Shown here piece by piece: positions 1 through 6,844 of a stretch of 10,716 nucleotides of DNA (within the stretch, counting starts at the first letter, position 1; every line of letters begins with the position of its first letter). The stretch comes from Chlamydiota bacterium. Its GTDB lineage: Bacteria; Chlamydiota; Chlamydiia; Chlamydiales; JAJFMK01. The notes beneath the pieces are model-generated. The model saw only the letters and a list, made by a program, of their open reading frames with translations, did no database searches and was not told the DNA's origin. The stretch is taken from NCBI GenBank assembly GCA_021772215.1, contig JAJFMK010000027.1, forward strand, positions 1-10,716, read 5' to 3'. The translations under genes were made by a program, and so were the position numbers.

Positions 1-622
1 GAGCTAATTGATATAGCTCATTTAAGGGGTCTCTACTGCTCTTTGCATTTTTTTGAAGTAGACATGCAAAGTTGGCTACTCCCTCATTTATAGGAGAGAG
101 TCCTGCATAGCCTCCCTTAAAAGAAAACATCTCTAGCTGATCGACCTCTAAGCCTTTCAGATGTCCTTTAATACCGATGTATCGAGGTGTTCCAGCTCCA
201 AAAAAGCGTCCGCTACTTACTATCAAGTTAGAGTAAGTGTGGGTTTCTCCATTTTCCAAATGGATTGTTTTCGGTTCAATCTTACTCACCCGACAGTTTG
301 TGAAAATATGCGCACCCTTTTTTTGGGCACGTTCGGCTAAAAGAAGATCAAAATCAAATCGAGCCTGACTAAAAGCTGGTTTTGAGAGCGAAAATTGCAA
401 CGAATTGTTGCCATTGATTATTGAGATCTTCTTAATCGCTACCGAGGGTAGGACCCCCCACTCTTCTAATATATGGGCAGATTCGGGGGAGAAGAACTCT
501 CCACAAATTTTATGGGAAGGGTATCGGGAAGCTTCTATTAACGTCGCTTTAACGCCTAGGTCTGCCAAGCGATTTAAAGCGCTTAACCCAGCAACGCCTC
601 CTCCAATAATTACCGTTTTCAA
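1..622 (-). CDS. FAD-dependent oxidoreductase (geranylgeranyl-reductase/FixC-like), partial, C-terminus beyond window
   Basis: The minus strand is open from a TTG at 620-622 to the window edge, giving 207 residues that begin MKTVIIGGGVAGLSALNRL. Visible motifs are the Rossmann dinucleotide-binding loop GGGVAGL (residues 7-13), the acidic residue ending strand 2 (E30, expected to bind the FAD ribose) and KICGEFFSPE (residues 38-47), which is typical of the geranylgeranyl-reductase/FixC-like branch of flavoprotein monooxygenases and reductases. The TTG start overlaps the methyltransferase stop codon in TTGA, so the two genes are probably translationally coupled; a short AGAGG lies 4 nt upstream. 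There is no in-frame ATG near the start and homology needs the N-terminal beta strand, so TTG is the best choice. Its likely role is to reduce or hydroxylate the lipid or polyketide product of the neighbouring type III PKS and methyltransferase. The substrate is not visible. The gene continues past base 1; such proteins usually run to about 370-400 residues. Confidence 0.88.
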   Translation of the reverse strand, partial: MKTVIIGGGVAGLSALNRLADLGVKATLIEASRYPSHKICGEFFSPESAHILEEWGVLPSVAIKKISIINGNNSLQFSLSKPAFSQARFDFDLLLAERAQKKGAHIFTNCRVSKIEPKTIHLENGETHTYSNLIVSSGRFFGAGTPRYIGIKGHLKGLEVDQLEMFSFKGGYAGLSPINEGVANFACLLQKNAKSSRDPLNELYQLA

Positions 623-1293
623 GGCGCCTCTATGGTTACAATCCAGCGAAATGGGAAGTGCCAGGTGATCTCGCCTTGAATACCTATCTCGGCCAGGTAT
701 CGAAGCCAGTCATCTCGAATAAATGCTCTTTTTACTGAGAGAGATCCATCATGTGTAATCAACCTATTCTTAAAGAGAATAGGGGCCGTCAGCTGAAAGA
801 ATCCCCAAGCAATAGGGTGTCTATGAAGATCGTTGATAATCACCTTTTTCTTAGCAATTAGCAGGCACTGCTTAAGAAAGGCTATGAGCTCCAGATCATT
901 GAGATGGTGGCAGACAAGTGTAGTGACGACAATGTCATACGTTTTAGGGGGAATATCGTTTAGATGGCAGTAGTCAAACTCAACATTTCTTTGCTGATTG
1001 CTCTTTATGGCATACTCAATTGCAGGTAAAGAGATGTCAATACCGCGGACAGTGCTCTTTTTATATGCTTCCCCGAGCTTTTGAGTAAAACCTCCACCAC
1101 CACAGCCTACATCTAATATTGAGGATGGTGAAAAAGATAACTTTTTCAAAGCAGTTAAGGTAGCTCTATCGCCTCCCAAGAATGCGCCCACTCTATTGAG
1201 CTGATCTAGGCAATCAATATACTCCTCTTCTGTATAGTAAGGAGGACCTAAATCGATTAACTCTAATTCTTCAGAACGTTTCGAAAAAAACAG
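619..1293 (-). CDS. Class I SAM-dependent methyltransferase, probable CTG start
   Basis: The protein has a classic Rossmann methyltransferase core: motif I ILDVGCGGGG (about residues 59-68 from the CTG), an acidic end of strand 2 in GIDIS (about 84-88) and a motif IV-like VVTTLVCHHL (about 121-131). The first conventional start, GTG at 1191, would give 190 aa and remove a clearly coding stretch. The frame stays open upstream and reads FFSKRSEELELIDLGPPYY, then EEYIDCLDQLNRV, the kind of N-terminus (R-S-x-E-x-E-L-I/M-D) found in methyltransferases next to type III PKSs. Back to the in-frame TGA at 1324-1326 there is no ATG, GTG or TTG. A strong AAGGAG at 1300-1305 lies 6 nt before CTG 1291-1293, giving 224 aa. 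Either CTG is used or the original start was lost when the adjacent fold-back repeat arrived. It probably methylates a polyketide product; the 4-nt overlap with the downstream oxidoreductase supports a shared pathway. Confidence 0.8.
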   Translation of the reverse strand: MFFSKRSEELELIDLGPPYYTEEEYIDCLDQLNRVGAFLGGDRATLTALKKLSFSPSSILDVGCGGGGFTQKLGEAYKKSTVRGIDISLPAIEYAIKSNQQRNVEFDYCHLNDIPPKTYDIVVTTLVCHHLNDLELIAFLKQCLLIAKKKVIINDLHRHPIAWGFFQLTAPILFKNRLITHDGSLSVKRAFIRDDWLRYLAEIGIQGEITWHFPFRWIVTIEAP

Positions 1294-1299
1294 GTTTAT

Positions 1300-1305
1300 C
1301 TCCTT
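1300..1305 (-). promoter_or_regulatory. Ribosome-binding site deciding the methyltransferase start
   Basis: On the minus strand AAGGAG is followed by six bases (ATAAAC) and then CTG. The spacing is ideal for initiation at the CTG and there is no such signal before the GTG at 1191. The motif lies at the outer edge of the left end of fold-back repeat copy 1, so the repeat may supply or alter the translation signal. Confidence 0.55.
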
Positions 1306-1477
1306 AATGAGCCACTGAGTAACTCAGGTGCAGCCGATTTTTTGATGATTTTGCTTCAAGTTGTTGAATTTTGTAAGTTTGTATACTGTTGACAGTAGGA
1401 GATTTACAAAGTTCAAGAAATTGGAGTGAAAGGGCAAGAAAGCGGCTTATGCGAATTGTTCGGTCGATCCCTAAGGA
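1301..1477. repeat. Fold-back repeat copy 1 (177 bp, MITE-like)
   Basis: This block aligns without gaps to 5476-5652 at a constant offset of 4175; I count 42 mismatches in 177 (about 76%), and only 4 in the 70-bp core 1331-1400. It is an imperfect palindrome centred near 1390: TACTG (1384-1388), loop TTGA, CAGTA (1393-1397), then an outer stem AATTTTGTAAGT (1367-1378) with ATTTACAAAGTT (1402-1413), and a farther stem GCCG (1333-1336) with CGGC (1443-1446). The left end TTAATGAGCCACTGA is recognisable as the terminal repeat of copy 2; the right end (1460-1477) is degraded. It lies directly after the stop codon of the propeller gene and at the start of the methyltransferase gene. It contains no ORF. 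It could be a non-autonomous mobile element or a structured 3'-end/intergenic RNA element. Confidence 0.75.
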
Positions 1478-1478
1478 C

Positions 1479-4400
1479 TTAATATTCTACCAACTCCATA
1501 TTGCGATTTCCTGAAACGCTTGCTGCTTCGCTGTTCCCAACATTTAATCTAATCATCTCCAGAATAACACCGCCTTTTCCGAGGACATATACTGTATACA
1601 AATCGGTATCTATTTCTTTAGGATTTGCCTTACTGTAAAGCTGATTTTCCCTTTCATCATACTCAAGCCAATTCGGTAAGAGTTTACCCCCAGGAATTGA
1701 TCTGCTAGGTGTCAACGAATCTACAAAGGAATTTTCTGCAGACGTCTTTTTATCTGTGTATGCTTGTACTAGTCTAATACTTTCTCTATCCACATTAAGC
1801 TTGTAAGTGAATGATTTGCCAATTTCAACATCTATTGTTCCTTTGTCGTAATTGCTTTTGTTGAAAGGATTTAGAAATATTCCTCTGTTCCTATATGAAG
1901 CAAGACCAATAGCTGCAGCGCTCCCAAGGGGTCCTGCAACAAACAAGAGTAGCTCTTCATTGGAAGTTCCCTGCACGCTAAGATCAAAGAAGGAACAGGT
2001 TTCTAGATCATTGTCTGTCGCACAAACTTTTAGTGGAATCGTTTTATCACGGAAAGCGCCTGTATCACTGCGCCCAGGCTTGCCTTCTAACACACGAGCG
2101 TCTGCATCAAAGGTGAGCCATTTAGGTAAGGGACGATCATTTGCTTTTTTGGCTGTTAATGATAATGCGTCACCATTCGAATCAGAAAAAGTATCTTCTG
2201 GAATAACAGTGCGAAATTTCTGATTCACCTCGGCCACTTGGTTAGAAAGGGGGTTGGTAACTTGAGGCCCTACATTGGGCCCTATAGTTAAGGTTATTGA
2301 CCCCTGTGCGGGGGATTGAAAGCCATCATCTGCTGTGACAAGGATGAAATATCTTCCCTCTGCACCGCTCGGAGGCGTTCCAGTAATTGTCAAGTTTGAG
2401 GGATCAAATGTTAGCCAGTACGGGAGGTTTGAGCCATCTCCAAGAGTTACAGAGTAAGTTATAGGGCCCAGAGGCTCGGTGATCATGTTTGGGGGCAATT
2501 CATAGCTAAAGTCTCCTCCTGTTCTTGCATTTGCATTTGCAAAAGTGTCTACAACAGCCAATTCAAAAGATGTAACGGCACGACCAGGCGATATTCCGTC
2601 AAAAGCCTCTACGATGATATCGTATATTCTTGCATCATTCGACTGAGTGATGCCTGTGAATATTCCACTAGGGGAAAAACTCAACCAAGGGGGCAAGCTT
2701 GATGTCCCGTTTAGAAAAGAAGTATAGGCCACGAGGTCACCGTTTGGATCGTTAAAAACGCCTTGGTCAATAAAAAAAGTGAACGAGGAACCTACTGACA
2801 CAGATTTAGAGGGAATTGGATTGACAAAGCGAGGGGGACCTTCAACACGCAATTGAAAGGTATCTGAGGCACTAAAATCGGCAGGATCTTTTGCTGTGAC
2901 TCTAATTTGTAAGTTATCTGCATCAGCTTCTATTGGTGTTCCATAAAATGCCCATTCGCCAACATCAACAATTTGTAGACCAGAAGCAATGTCGACTATA
3001 TACGCGTTATTCTCCGAAACTATCAAGTCGCTAGGGACGATAGAATTTTCATAGGAACCAATTATTGAAGGGGAAGAGCTGTTTGTGACATCGATGATAT
3101 AAAAACCGGAGTTGAAATTTGAAATATAAGCGATAGTTCCAATCACATAGATTTTGCTAGCACCACCAAGACTATAAGATCCTAAAAGAAACGGAGCAGA
3201 AGGAGTTGAGACTTCGATAATTTCCAAGTTGGAGTTTCCCCAAGTCACGTACGCAATATCACCTTTGGCAAATACGTGCCGGGGAAAATCAGGTAAGTTG
3301 TGTTGCCCTATAAGTGATGGACTATTCGGGTCTGAAACATCGAGCAATAGCAATTCGTTTGTCAAAATATATGCTGTATTCCCAACAAGAGTAAAATCTC
3401 TTAAAGTTTGTGGAAGGGAATATGAACTCATAAAAATTGGATTACTAGAGTTAGAAACATTAACAATTTCAAAACTAGAAGAACCAACAGCGATGTAGGC
3501 AATATTATCTTGTACTGATACATATTTTACTGAAGATGGATTATAATCACTAATTAAGAATGGGTTACTGGGATTGGAGATGTCAATAATCTGTAATCCA
3601 GTACTTAGGCTGGCGAGGTAAGCTTTAGTTCCTTCAATTGCAATGTCGGATCCAAGATATACTCCTGAGCTTAGTGTCCCAATTAGAGTTGGACTATTTG
3701 AGTCAGAAACATCAAAGATTCTCAGCCCAGAACCATACTCAGCAATGTATGCCAGGTTACCGGAAATTGACATTGAGGTCGCAAACAGTCCACTATAGCT
3801 TCCTTTAAGAAAGGGTCGTAGCGAAAAAGATAGCCACTGTGGGAGGGCATTTCCGTCGCTAACTGAGGCAAAAAGGTTCATTGTATCTTCATCTAAATCG
3901 CGAAAGTTGGAAGTTACAACTATAGAGTGATCATAGGGATGATTCGTGAACGTAGATTGATCAGGTATCAAAGAGACAATACTTGGTGGACGGCTAACAT
4001 ACAGGTCAAATGAATCTACGTGTTGCTTGTTTATGGATAAGGTAATTGTGTAAACCCCTATATCACCCTCGGAAGCGCTAGCGTATAAATTCAAGTTGTG
4101 CGGGGATAAATTTAAAGTACGAAAGCCATTCCCCCCTGACACATATGCAATGCCACTATCTACAGCGATACTAAAGGAATTCCCTCCTGAAACGTAATAT
4201 GCTCCCATTAGAGTAGGGGCGTTAGGGGTGGAGAGATCGATGACTTGCACGGAGTTAAGAGAACCAGTTATATAGGCAAGATTTCCAGATACAGTAAGGT
4301 CCTGAATAGAAAAGGATGTTTCGAAATAACCGATAGAAGAGGGACTGTTTGGATCTGAAACGTCGATGATTTGTAAGCTGTCTGGAAAAGTCTCAGTAAT

Positions 4401-5381
4401 ATAGGCAAAACCTTCAGAAACAACAATTTTTTGAGCCAATCCTAAAGTATTATAAGAACCTTCTAGGGTAGGGTTCACTGGATTTGAAACATTAATAATT
4501 TGCAAACCTTGATTAGACTCAACCACATAGGCTAGATTTTCTAAAACCGTAACATCGTAGGCTTGACCTGCTGTGTTGTAAGAGCCAAGAAAGGAGGGAA
4601 TGGTAGGGTTTGCAACATCGATAATCTGCAAACCTCCATTTTCATCAGCCACATAGGCAACATCATTAACGGTAGCAACAGAGAGCGCTCTACCAGGGGT
4701 ATTATGAGAGCCGATGAGAGAAGGGACACATGGGTTAGAAATATTAATGATTTGTAGACCTGACAAACCATCCGCAATATAAGCCTTGTTTTCAATAATG
4801 AAAAGGCCGTACGCATTACCTGGAGTATTAAAAATATTACAAATTGCTAGGTTGCTTGGGTCTGAAGCATTGACAACCATTAAGCCTGTAGAAGCGTGGA
4901 TAAGAAATGCTGTTGTTCCAACAACGGCAACTTTTTTAGCTCCCGAAGAGCTAAACTCTTCAAGAGTTCCAATTGTCTGAAATTCTATCCATGAGGGAAG
5001 TATGGGGTTATCTGCAAGGTTTGCAATGATCGGTCCTAATTCAGCTGTGGTGTTGCAGGTTAATGTTTGTAGAAAGGTGAATTCTTCTCCAGGACGTATT
5101 GAATGATCCGGTATTGGTGAGTTGATTGAGCAGGGTGCGAGGCCAGCCCGTTTGGCTAGACCCTTTGGTAGATTAGGAACTGGGGAGGCTTCTGAGCCAA
5201 TTATTTGTGTTGCGAGCGATGTCACAGCAAGACTTGTGCAAAAAAGGGCAGTACTTCGGATGAATTGACCAGCTGAAAAAGAGAGATTTTTAGTTCTTCG
5301 GTTTTGGGCTTTTTCACTTTCGAATCCTTGATCAGAAAACGACGTGTTTGCACAGCCCTGTGAATAAGATAGCTTTGTCAT
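1479..5381 (-). CDS. Large secreted protein: two LVIVD seven-bladed beta-propellers nested in cadherin-like (CADG) domains
   Basis: The gene encodes 1300 residues from ATG 5379-5381, chosen because AGGAG lies 5 nt upstream; the ATG 16 codons earlier has no such signal. After about 40 polar residues comes a hydrophobic signal or anchor segment (about 40-62), so export is likely. The domain plan is: CADG-1 first half (about 91-131, ends LPSW); propeller 1 (about 136-424, seven 42-residue LVIVD blades of type AYIADGLSGLQIINISNP); CADG-1 second half (GDIGVYTITL, to 463); CADG-2 first half (467-521, LPQWLSF); propeller 2 (525-807, seven blades); CADG-2 second half (YGTPIEADA..IRVTAKD, to 846); then uninterrupted CADG-3 (850-945), CADG-4 (946-1034) and CADG-5 (1035-1137), each with LPxWLxF. 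A hydrophobic stretch (1143-1162) precedes positively charged residues and a last divergent CADG-like unit (1181-1281). LVIVD and CADG domains are known from surface and secreted proteins with binding roles; no catalytic motif is visible. The gene separates the PKS from its methyltransferase and is bracketed by fold-back repeats. Confidence 0.9.
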   Translation of the reverse strand: MTKLSYSQGCANTSFSDQGFESEKAQNRRTKNLSFSAGQFIRSTALFCTSLAVTSLATQIIGSEASPVPNLPKGLAKRAGLAPCSINSPIPDHSIRPGEEFTFLQTLTCNTTAELGPIIANLADNPILPSWIEFQTIGTLEEFSSSGAKKVAVVGTTAFLIHASTGLMVVNASDPSNLAICNIFNTPGNAYGLFIIENKAYIADGLSGLQIINISNPCVPSLIGSHNTPGRALSVATVNDVAYVADENGGLQIIDVANPTIPSFLGSYNTAGQAYDVTVLENLAYVVESNQGLQIINVSNPVNPTLEGSYNTLGLAQKIVVSEGFAYITETFPDSLQIIDVSDPNSPSSIGYFETSFSIQDLTVSGNLAYITGSLNSVQVIDLSTPNAPTLMGAYYVSGGNSFSIAVDSGIAYVSGGNGFRTLNLSPHNLNLYASASEGDIGVYTITLSINKQHVDSFDLYVSRPPSIVSLIPDQSTFTNHPYDHSIVVTSNFRDLDEDTMNLFASVSDGNALPQWLSFSLRPFLKGSYSGLFATSMSISGNLAYIAEYGSGLRIFDVSDSNSPTLIGTLSSGVYLGSDIAIEGTKAYLASLSTGLQIIDISNPSNPFLISDYNPSSVKYVSVQDNIAYIAVGSSSFEIVNVSNSSNPIFMSSYSLPQTLRDFTLVGNTAYILTNELLLLDVSDPNSPSLIGQHNLPDFPRHVFAKGDIAYVTWGNSNLEIIEVSTPSAPFLLGSYSLGGASKIYVIGTIAYISNFNSGFYIIDVTNSSSPSIIGSYENSIVPSDLIVSENNAYIVDIASGLQIVDVGEWAFYGTPIEADADNLQIRVTAKDPADFSASDTFQLRVEGPPRFVNPIPSKSVSVGSSFTFFIDQGVFNDPNGDLVAYTSFLNGTSSLPPWLSFSPSGIFTGITQSNDARIYDIIVEAFDGISPGRAVTSFELAVVDTFANANARTGGDFSYELPPNMITEPLGPITYSVTLGDGSNLPYWLTFDPSNLTITGTPPSGAEGRYFILVTADDGFQSPAQGSITLTIGPNVGPQVTNPLSNQVAEVNQKFRTVIPEDTFSDSNGDALSLTAKKANDRPLPKWLTFDADARVLEGKPGRSDTGAFRDKTIPLKVCATDNDLETCSFFDLSVQGTSNEELLLFVAGPLGSAAAIGLASYRNRGIFLNPFNKSNYDKGTIDVEIGKSFTYKLNVDRESIRLVQAYTDKKTSAENSFVDSLTPSRSIPGGKLLPNWLEYDERENQLYSKANPKEIDTDLYTVYVLGKGGVILEMIRLNVGNSEAASVSGNRNMELVEY
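2961..3809 (-). repeat. Propeller 2: seven LVIVD blades (protein-level tandem repeat)
   Basis: Seven diverged units of about 40 codons each carry the inner strand (LAYIAE, KAYLAS, IAYIAV, TAYILT, IAYVTW, IAYISN, NAYIVD) followed by xGLxIIDVSNPxxPxLIGSY. Seven units would close one ring. The array begins just after LPQWLSF and ends just before YGTP of a CADG domain, so it sits inside that domain. Confidence 0.85.
4110..4976 (-). repeat. Propeller 1: seven LVIVD blades (protein-level tandem repeat)
   Basis: Seven units of about 42 codons carry the inner strands TAFLIHA, KAYIAD, VAYVAD, LAYVVE, FAYITE, LAYITG and IAYVSG, with SGLQIINISNPxxPSLIGSYNT between them. DNA repetition is visible on the plus strand (recurring forms such as aatttgcaaacc and cacataggc). 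Blades 2-4 are the most alike, suggesting recent duplication there. The array starts after LPSWIEFQ and ends before the second half of the CADG domain. Confidence 0.87.
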
Positions 5382-5475
5382 TAATTCTCCTATGGATATT
5401 TGATGGAATAGTAACATATTTTTCAACAACTAAGAAGAATAAATATTTAGCAAGCGCTGCCGAAATGCCCAGAAT
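5382..5475 (-). promoter_or_regulatory. AT-rich leader of the propeller gene with AGGAG ribosome-binding site
   Basis: The 94 bp between fold-back copy 2 and the start codon carry AGGAG 5 nt before ATG 5379-5381. A possible -10 box, TACTAT on the minus strand, lies about 30 nt upstream of the start, but no good -35 box is visible at the right distance, so the promoter call is weak. Transcription could also come from the PKS promoter by reading through the fold-back repeat. Confidence 0.35.
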
Positions 5476-5652
5476 CTTTTAAGGAGTCACTGAACAATTA
5501 GGGTGCAGCCGATTTTTCGATGATTTTGCCTCAAGTTGTTGAATTTTGTAAGTTTGCATACTGTTGATAGTAGGAGACTTGCAAAATTTGGAAAATTGAA
5601 GTGAAAGCTCGGAAAAGCGGCCCACGGGTATTAATCAGTGTCTCCTTAAAAG
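5476..5652. repeat. Fold-back repeat copy 2 (177 bp, MITE-like)
   Basis: The ends are 18-bp inverted repeats with one mismatch: CTTTTAAGGAGTCACTGA (5476-5493) and the reverse complement of CTTTTAAGGAGACACTGA (5635-5652). Pairing continues inwards on a constant axis near 5564.5: GCCG (5508-5511) with CGGC (5618-5621), TTTTTCGA (5513-5520) with TCGGAAAA (5609-5616, one G-T wobble), AATTTTGTAAGT (5542-5553) with ACTTGCAAAATT (5577-5588), and TACTG-TTGA-TAGTA at the tip (5559-5572). GAAT occurs on the left (5472-5475) and right (5652-5655), which may be a small target duplication. The right end encodes the last five PKS residues (LLRRH), and the PKS stop codon is the innermost triplet of that arm. 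There is no ORF inside. Confidence 0.82.
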
Positions 5653-6669
5653 AATTCCTTCCATTGCCAATCCAGGCCCAAAACCAAGTCCAAGAGCCCA
5701 CTGTGAGCGCTTTTTTAATAGTCTTTGCAAAACGAATAGAAAAGTGGCGCTAGACATGTTTCCATTCTCTCTTAAGGTCTGCCAGGAGGCGTCAGTTTGC
5801 CAGGGAAGAAGAGAGCACGCCTTTTCAATGGCTTGTAAGATATCCTTGCCCCCTGGATGGATGGCCCAATCACACTCTTCGAATATGTTTCTTTCATGAA
5901 CAATGCTCTTCACAAAGGAAATGATATTCTTCTTTATTATCACAGGTACTTTTAATGAGAGCTTCATAGCATAACCACTTTCAGCAACGTCCCATGACAT
6001 GAGTTTCTGCGTATTTTCAAGAAGAAATGAGGACTGTTCCATGATTTCCCAGAGATAATTATCCCTCTTTCTTCCTATTACACAGGCAGCAGACCCATCT
6101 GCAAAGAGAGCATTTGCTAAAAGAGAATCAGATGATAGGTCTACTTGTCCATGTAAAGAACAGAGCTCTGTGCAGACAAGTAAAACATAGTGGCTAGCGT
6201 CTTCCCTAGCGATGGATCTGGCAACTGCAAGTGCGTTAAAAGCTGCGCAGCATCCCATGAAATTGATAGCTGTACGTCGAACATTCGGACGAAGAGCCAA
6301 TTCTTGAATGATAAAGCACTCCAACCCTGGAGCCATCATGCCGGTACAGGAGACGGAGATAATATGTGTGATCTTTTCAGGGGCCTCTCCCCATTGATCT
6401 AGAGCCTTTTTTGCTGCCTCAATAGCTAACTTTGGTGCCTGCTCTTTATAGATATCGTTCCTTTCATTGGGAGTTGGTTCAGAAAAGAGTAGGTCAAAGT
6501 TCTCCATTACAGAGCGTCTGGTAGAGATCGCAGAGTTCTTATACAACTTCTTGAGCTGTTCTTGACGCTCTGAAGAAAGCTCTAACTCTTGAGTGAGGCG
6601 ATCAACAATCTGCTCTTGTTGGAAGCAGTACTTAGGGCTAGCTGTTGCTAGCGATAGAATGTAAGCCAT
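5635..6669 (-). CDS. Type III polyketide synthase (chalcone/alkylpyrone synthase-like)
   Basis: This is a 344-aa thiolase-fold ketosynthase of near-usual length (family about 350-390). The catalytic triad is visible: Cys140 in MGCCAAFNA, His271 in WAIHPGGKDIL and Asn304 in NGNMSSAT; the C-terminal GFGPGLAMEG loop is also typical. The family loads an acyl-CoA starter onto the cysteine, extends it with malonyl-CoA and cyclises it. In bacteria it often makes long-chain alkylpyrones or alkylresorcinols, but the starter cannot be read from sequence alone. The start ATG follows GAGGG at a short distance and gives the expected family N-terminus (ILSLATASP). The C-terminal residues LLRRH and the stop lie in one arm of a fold-back repeat, so the natural end may have been altered. 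The gene is probably the first of a biosynthetic operon with the methyltransferase and oxidoreductase at 1-1293, from which it is now separated by 4.3 kb. Confidence 0.93.
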   Translation of the reverse strand: MAYILSLATASPKYCFQQEQIVDRLTQELELSSERQEQLKKLYKNSAISTRRSVMENFDLLFSEPTPNERNDIYKEQAPKLAIEAAKKALDQWGEAPEKITHIISVSCTGMMAPGLECFIIQELALRPNVRRTAINFMGCCAAFNALAVARSIAREDASHYVLLVCTELCSLHGQVDLSSDSLLANALFADGSAACVIGRKRDNYLWEIMEQSSFLLENTQKLMSWDVAESGYAMKLSLKVPVIIKKNIISFVKSIVHERNIFEECDWAIHPGGKDILQAIEKACSLLPWQTDASWQTLRENGNMSSATFLFVLQRLLKKRSQWALGLGFGPGLAMEGILLRRH

Positions 6670-6771
6670 AGCCCTCAGAAATTAATTAATTTTTTCCGCT
6701 ATCCAATAGAACGGGTGATCACTTTTTCTAAAAAGCTCTCATTCGATATCTGGAAGAGGTTCATTGTGAGT

Positions 6772-6801
6772 ATCGTAGCGACATCTCCCTTTAAGCGTCA
6801 A
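6772..6801 (-). promoter_or_regulatory. Possible promoter of the polyketide synthase gene
   Basis: On the minus strand TTGACG (6801-6796) is followed, after 18 bp, by TACGAT (6777-6772), a fair match to a housekeeping-type promoter that would leave a leader of about 95 nt. A consensus TTGACA also occurs at 6861-6856, but no good -10 box lies at standard spacing. The call is tentative. Confidence 0.3.
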
Positions 6802-6844
6802 CAGGTTGCTGAGAGGTTGTATATTTAACTTTCTGATTATTAAC

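Noticed and set aside
619..1191. Methyltransferase starting at GTG 1191 (190 aa)
   Set aside because: Clearly family-like coding sequence continues upstream and a well-placed AAGGAG precedes CTG 1293; the GTG lies inside the conserved QLNRVGAFLGGDRA region.
4541..4816. Minus-strand ORF inside the propeller gene, and similar overlapping ORFs at 7338-7754, 9058-9264, 9575-9883 and 10273-10539
   Set aside because: They are out-of-frame shadows of strongly supported genes, with no ribosome-binding sites or recognisable domains.
2961..4976. Regularly spaced DNA repeats of about 126 bp resembling an array
   Set aside because: They are in-frame codons for LVIVD propeller blades, diverged at the DNA level, and not CRISPR or satellite repeats.
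5379..5429. Propeller protein starting 16 codons earlier at ATG 5427-5429
   Set aside because: There is no ribosome-binding site there, whereas AGGAG stands 5 nt before ATG 5379-5381, and the later start leaves a normal N-terminal region before the hydrophobic signal.
1301..5652. Recent composite transposon
   Set aside because: There is no transposase gene between the copies, the copies are only about 76% identical, and no target duplication flanks the whole unit; older independent insertions or a structural role are more likely.
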